From the NCBI GenBank assembly GCA_002312935.1, contig DCAT01000194.1, forward strand, positions 747-24,946: 24,200 nt of DNA. The letters are read 5' to 3'. Below are positions 22,499 to 24,200 of the stretch, piece by piece. The notes beneath the pieces were generated by a model. It was given only the letters and a program-made list of their open reading frames with translations. It was not told the DNA's origin and ran no database searches. This DNA comes from Oceanospirillaceae bacterium UBA1126 (GTDB lineage Bacteria > Pseudomonadota > Gammaproteobacteria > Pseudomonadales > Balneatricaceae). The position numbers were made by a program, and so were the translations under genes. Position 1 is the first letter of the stretch, and each line of letters opens with the position of its first letter.

Positions 22499-23149
22499 CT
22501 ATGCCACAAGCACTCCAAAGTCTTCACGGTACCTAAGCATCGCCTCAACGTGTGCGTGATTGGCGCTATTTTCTTGCAAGTATTCCAGTACGTCATTAAA
22601 GCTAATAATACTGACCACTTTCATCGCGTAATCTCGCTCTACTTCCTGAATAGCTGACAGATCACCTTGGCCTTTTTCCATGCGGTCAATGGCAATCAGT
22701 GTAGCAGCAGGGGTAGCCTTATGGGCTTCGATGATGGTCATTACTTCTCGAATTGCCGTCCCTGCAGTAATGACATCATCAACAATAGCCACTCTACCTC
22801 TGAGCTCAGCACCCACTATAGAGCCACCTTCCCCATGAGCTTTGGCTTCTTTACGGTTAAAGGCATAAGGCATATCAATACCATGATGCTCACTTAAAGC
22901 TACCACCATGGCAGTAGCCAATGGAATGCCTTTATATGCTGGGCCTAAGATGACGTCACATTTGATGTCTGAGTCAACTAAAGCTTGGGCAAAGTATCGG
23001 CCCAATCGAGCCAGGGCGGAACCCGTGTTAAACAGGCCAAAGTTAAAATAATAAGGGCTTAGACGACCAGATTTTAGAGTGAATTCACCAAAACGCAAAA
23101 CGTCACGCTCAATGGCAAACTCTATAAATTCTCTTTGGTAGTCTTTCAT
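22499..23149 (-). CDS. pyrE: Orotate phosphoribosyltransferase
   Basis: PyrE joins orotate to PRPP, giving orotidine monophosphate in pyrimidine synthesis. The 216-residue product begins MKDYQREFIEFAIERDVLRFGEFTLKSGR, split here as the family N-terminus, and has the PRPP loop VAIVDDVITAGTAIRE and the HGEGG flexible loop. ATG 23149 is chosen because it aligns with Pseudomonas PyrE (MQAYQRDF). Frames that start at 23176 or 23257 add residues without family match, and the longest one runs over the likely promoter. The gene is divergent from the crc-type gene, as in Pseudomonas. Confidence 0.97.
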   Translation of the reverse strand: MKDYQREFIEFAIERDVLRFGEFTLKSGRLSPYYFNFGLFNTGSALARLGRYFAQALVDSDIKCDVILGPAYKGIPLATAMVVALSEHHGIDMPYAFNRKEAKAHGEGGSIVGAELRGRVAIVDDVITAGTAIREVMTIIEAHKATPAATLIAIDRMEKGQGDLSAIQEVERDYAMKVVSIISFNDVLEYLQENSANHAHVEAMLRYREDFGVLVA

Positions 23150-23189
23150 AAGTTTCTCTAAATTATTGGTCGTCATTTCACCTGTCTGT

Positions 23190-23195
23190 ATTATA
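23190..23195 (-). promoter_or_regulatory. -10 element for pyrE
   Basis: A perfect TATAAT on the minus strand lies 41 bases before the chosen pyrE start. Transcription from here would begin near 23183, leaving a leader of about 34 bases. This also argues against the longest open frame. The -35 is not clear. Confidence 0.4.
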
Positions 23196-23291
23196 CACCA
23201 TGGCCTTAGGCGAAGGTTGCCATTAGAGAGAGTAAATGTAAGTAAATCATCAGACATTTCAGAGTCCGATGTGGGCCAAAAGTCTAGACCG

Positions 23292-23300
23292 TGGTATAAT
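23292..23300 (+). promoter_or_regulatory. Extended -10 promoter for the crc-type gene
   Basis: TGGTATAAT is a perfect extended -10. Transcription would begin near 23307, giving a leader of about 77 bases before ATG 23384. No good -35 is visible. Confidence 0.5.
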
Positions 23301-23383
23301 CATTTGGAAATAATAAAATCAATTCCTAATGCGAATTTGTGAGCTTTAATATAAGCTTATTTGCGAGTGACCCAACAATACCC

Positions 23384-24157
23384 ATGCGTGTTATTACTTT
23401 AAATGTTCAAGGTTTACGTCAGGCAGCCGAACGCGGCCTGTTTGATTGGATGGTAACCCAAGATGCCGATGTGGTGTGCTTGCAAGATATCCGTGAAAAA
23501 GACTATCAGCTCGACGAGCCGTTATTCCATCCAGAGGGCTGGCATGTCTATTTCTTTGATGCGTTTGAGGATGGTTATGGTGGTACCGCCATTTACAGCC
23601 GCCACCAGCCAAAGGCAATTATGACAGGCCTTGGCTTCTCTGGGTGTGATTTTGAGGGCCGTTTTATTCAGGCTGACTTCGAAAAAATTAGCATAGCGTC
23701 TATTTCTGTGCCTTCAGGTTTGGGTGATGACGATAAACAAGACGCTAAAAACGAGTTTATGGACCAGTTTAGCAACCACCTTCGTAAAACCCTGCGCAAG
23801 CGTCGCGACTTTATTTTCTGTGGCACCATAAATACAGCACATAAGCCCGAAGACCTTTCAGGGTGGTATGTAAATCAAAAGAATTCTGGCTTTTTACCGG
23901 AAGAGCGCGACGTCTTAGATGAGATTTTTTTCCAACTAGAGTTTTGTGATGCCTTTCGTCAGGTCAACCAAAATGAGCGCCAGTTCACTTGGTGGCCAGA
24001 CTACAACCGAGCATTTAAGCTTAACGAAGGTGCGCGGCTAGATTATCAAATTACTACGCCTAATTTACGCCGCAACGTACGCAATGCTGGTATTTACCGT
24101 GAACAGCGCTTCTCTAATCATTCGCCATTGATTATCGACTATACCTGCGACTTATGA
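23384..24157 (+). CDS. crc: Crc-type exonuclease III homologue with altered active site
   Basis: The 257-residue protein has the exonuclease/endonuclease/phosphatase fold and aligns along its length with Pseudomonas Crc (259), sharing GLGF, IQADFEKISIA, a 'CG' strand, FLPEERDVLDEI, WWPD and DYQITTPNLRR. It sits beside pyrE as crc does. Compared with E. coli ExoIII, Asn7 and the counterparts of Asn153 (Asn150), Asp229 (Asp220) and His259 (His246) are kept. Glu34 is Asp35, Tyr109 is not conserved, Asp151 is Thr148 and Asp258 is Asn245. Nuclease activity is therefore doubtful. Pseudomonas Crc has lost similar residues and works with Hfq to repress translation during catabolite control. That role is the best guess here, but a weak nuclease is possible. 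ATG 23384 is used; an upstream GTG frame (23339) adds 15 residues with no match. Confidence 0.82.
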   Translation: MRVITLNVQGLRQAAERGLFDWMVTQDADVVCLQDIREKDYQLDEPLFHPEGWHVYFFDAFEDGYGGTAIYSRHQPKAIMTGLGFSGCDFEGRFIQADFEKISIASISVPSGLGDDDKQDAKNEFMDQFSNHLRKTLRKRRDFIFCGTINTAHKPEDLSGWYVNQKNSGFLPEERDVLDEIFFQLEFCDAFRQVNQNERQFTWWPDYNRAFKLNEGARLDYQITTPNLRRNVRNAGIYREQRFSNHSPLIIDYTCDL

Positions 24158-24200
24158 TGGCACTGCACTAGGGCTGCTGCTGACAATGACGAATCAGAGC
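24158..24200. other. Right edge after the crc-type gene
   Basis: These 43 bases follow the last stop codon. No gene start or hairpin with a T run is visible before the window ends. Confidence 0.5.

Overview
The window is a compact stretch of gammaproteobacterial chromosome, dense with housekeeping genes. Gene content and order point to the Pseudomonas/Cellvibrio-like marine branch. Runs known from Pseudomonas are recognisable: pilM-ponA; cyaY-lptM-lysA-dapF-DUF484-xerC-yigB; coaD-fdx-mutM; coaBC-dut-algC-argB; and slmA, pyrE and a crc-type gene. No insertion sequence, phage gene, tRNA, rRNA or CRISPR array was seen.

Layout. Positions 1-1005 hold the tail of a small membrane protein, a 280-base gene-poor stretch and a shortened PilM/HofM-like gene divergent from ponA (PBP1a). 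A secreted nuclease-fold protein ends head-on against ponA. Positions 4510-7996 are the accessory part: a 379-base intergenic region with stacked inverted repeats and a T7 run (a candidate structured leader), a DUF2805 gene, a HAD-like protein lacking both motif I aspartates, an AhpD-like protein, and an A+T-rich membrane-anchored metallo-beta-lactamase-fold hydrolase. From 7997 the core resumes: argH facing cyaY, then lptM (38 codons), lysA, dapF, DUF484, xerC, yigB and a ybiB-like gene, with short gaps or overlaps that suggest one operon. Next come coaD and a ferredoxin, mutM on the opposite strand, a CBS-pair protein, then coaBC-dut-algC-argB-slmA. Finally pyrE (minus) is divergent from a Crc/exonuclease III homologue.

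How the genes work together. lysA and dapF supply lysine and diaminopimelate, and ponA uses diaminopimelate-containing precursors to build the wall. lptM assists the lipopolysaccharide export machinery, and algC makes sugar phosphates for surface polysaccharide. argB and argH are the second and last steps of arginine synthesis. coaD and coaBC make coenzyme A. dut, pyrE, mutM and xerC serve nucleotide supply, DNA repair and chromosome resolution, and slmA protects the nucleoid from division.

The items most worth a second look are the structured leader before the DUF2805 gene, the nucleophile-less HAD protein paired with an AhpD-like protein, the Crc/ExoIII homologue with several catalytic positions replaced, the orphan pilM remnant, and a dyad placed between the divergent cyaY and lptM promoters.
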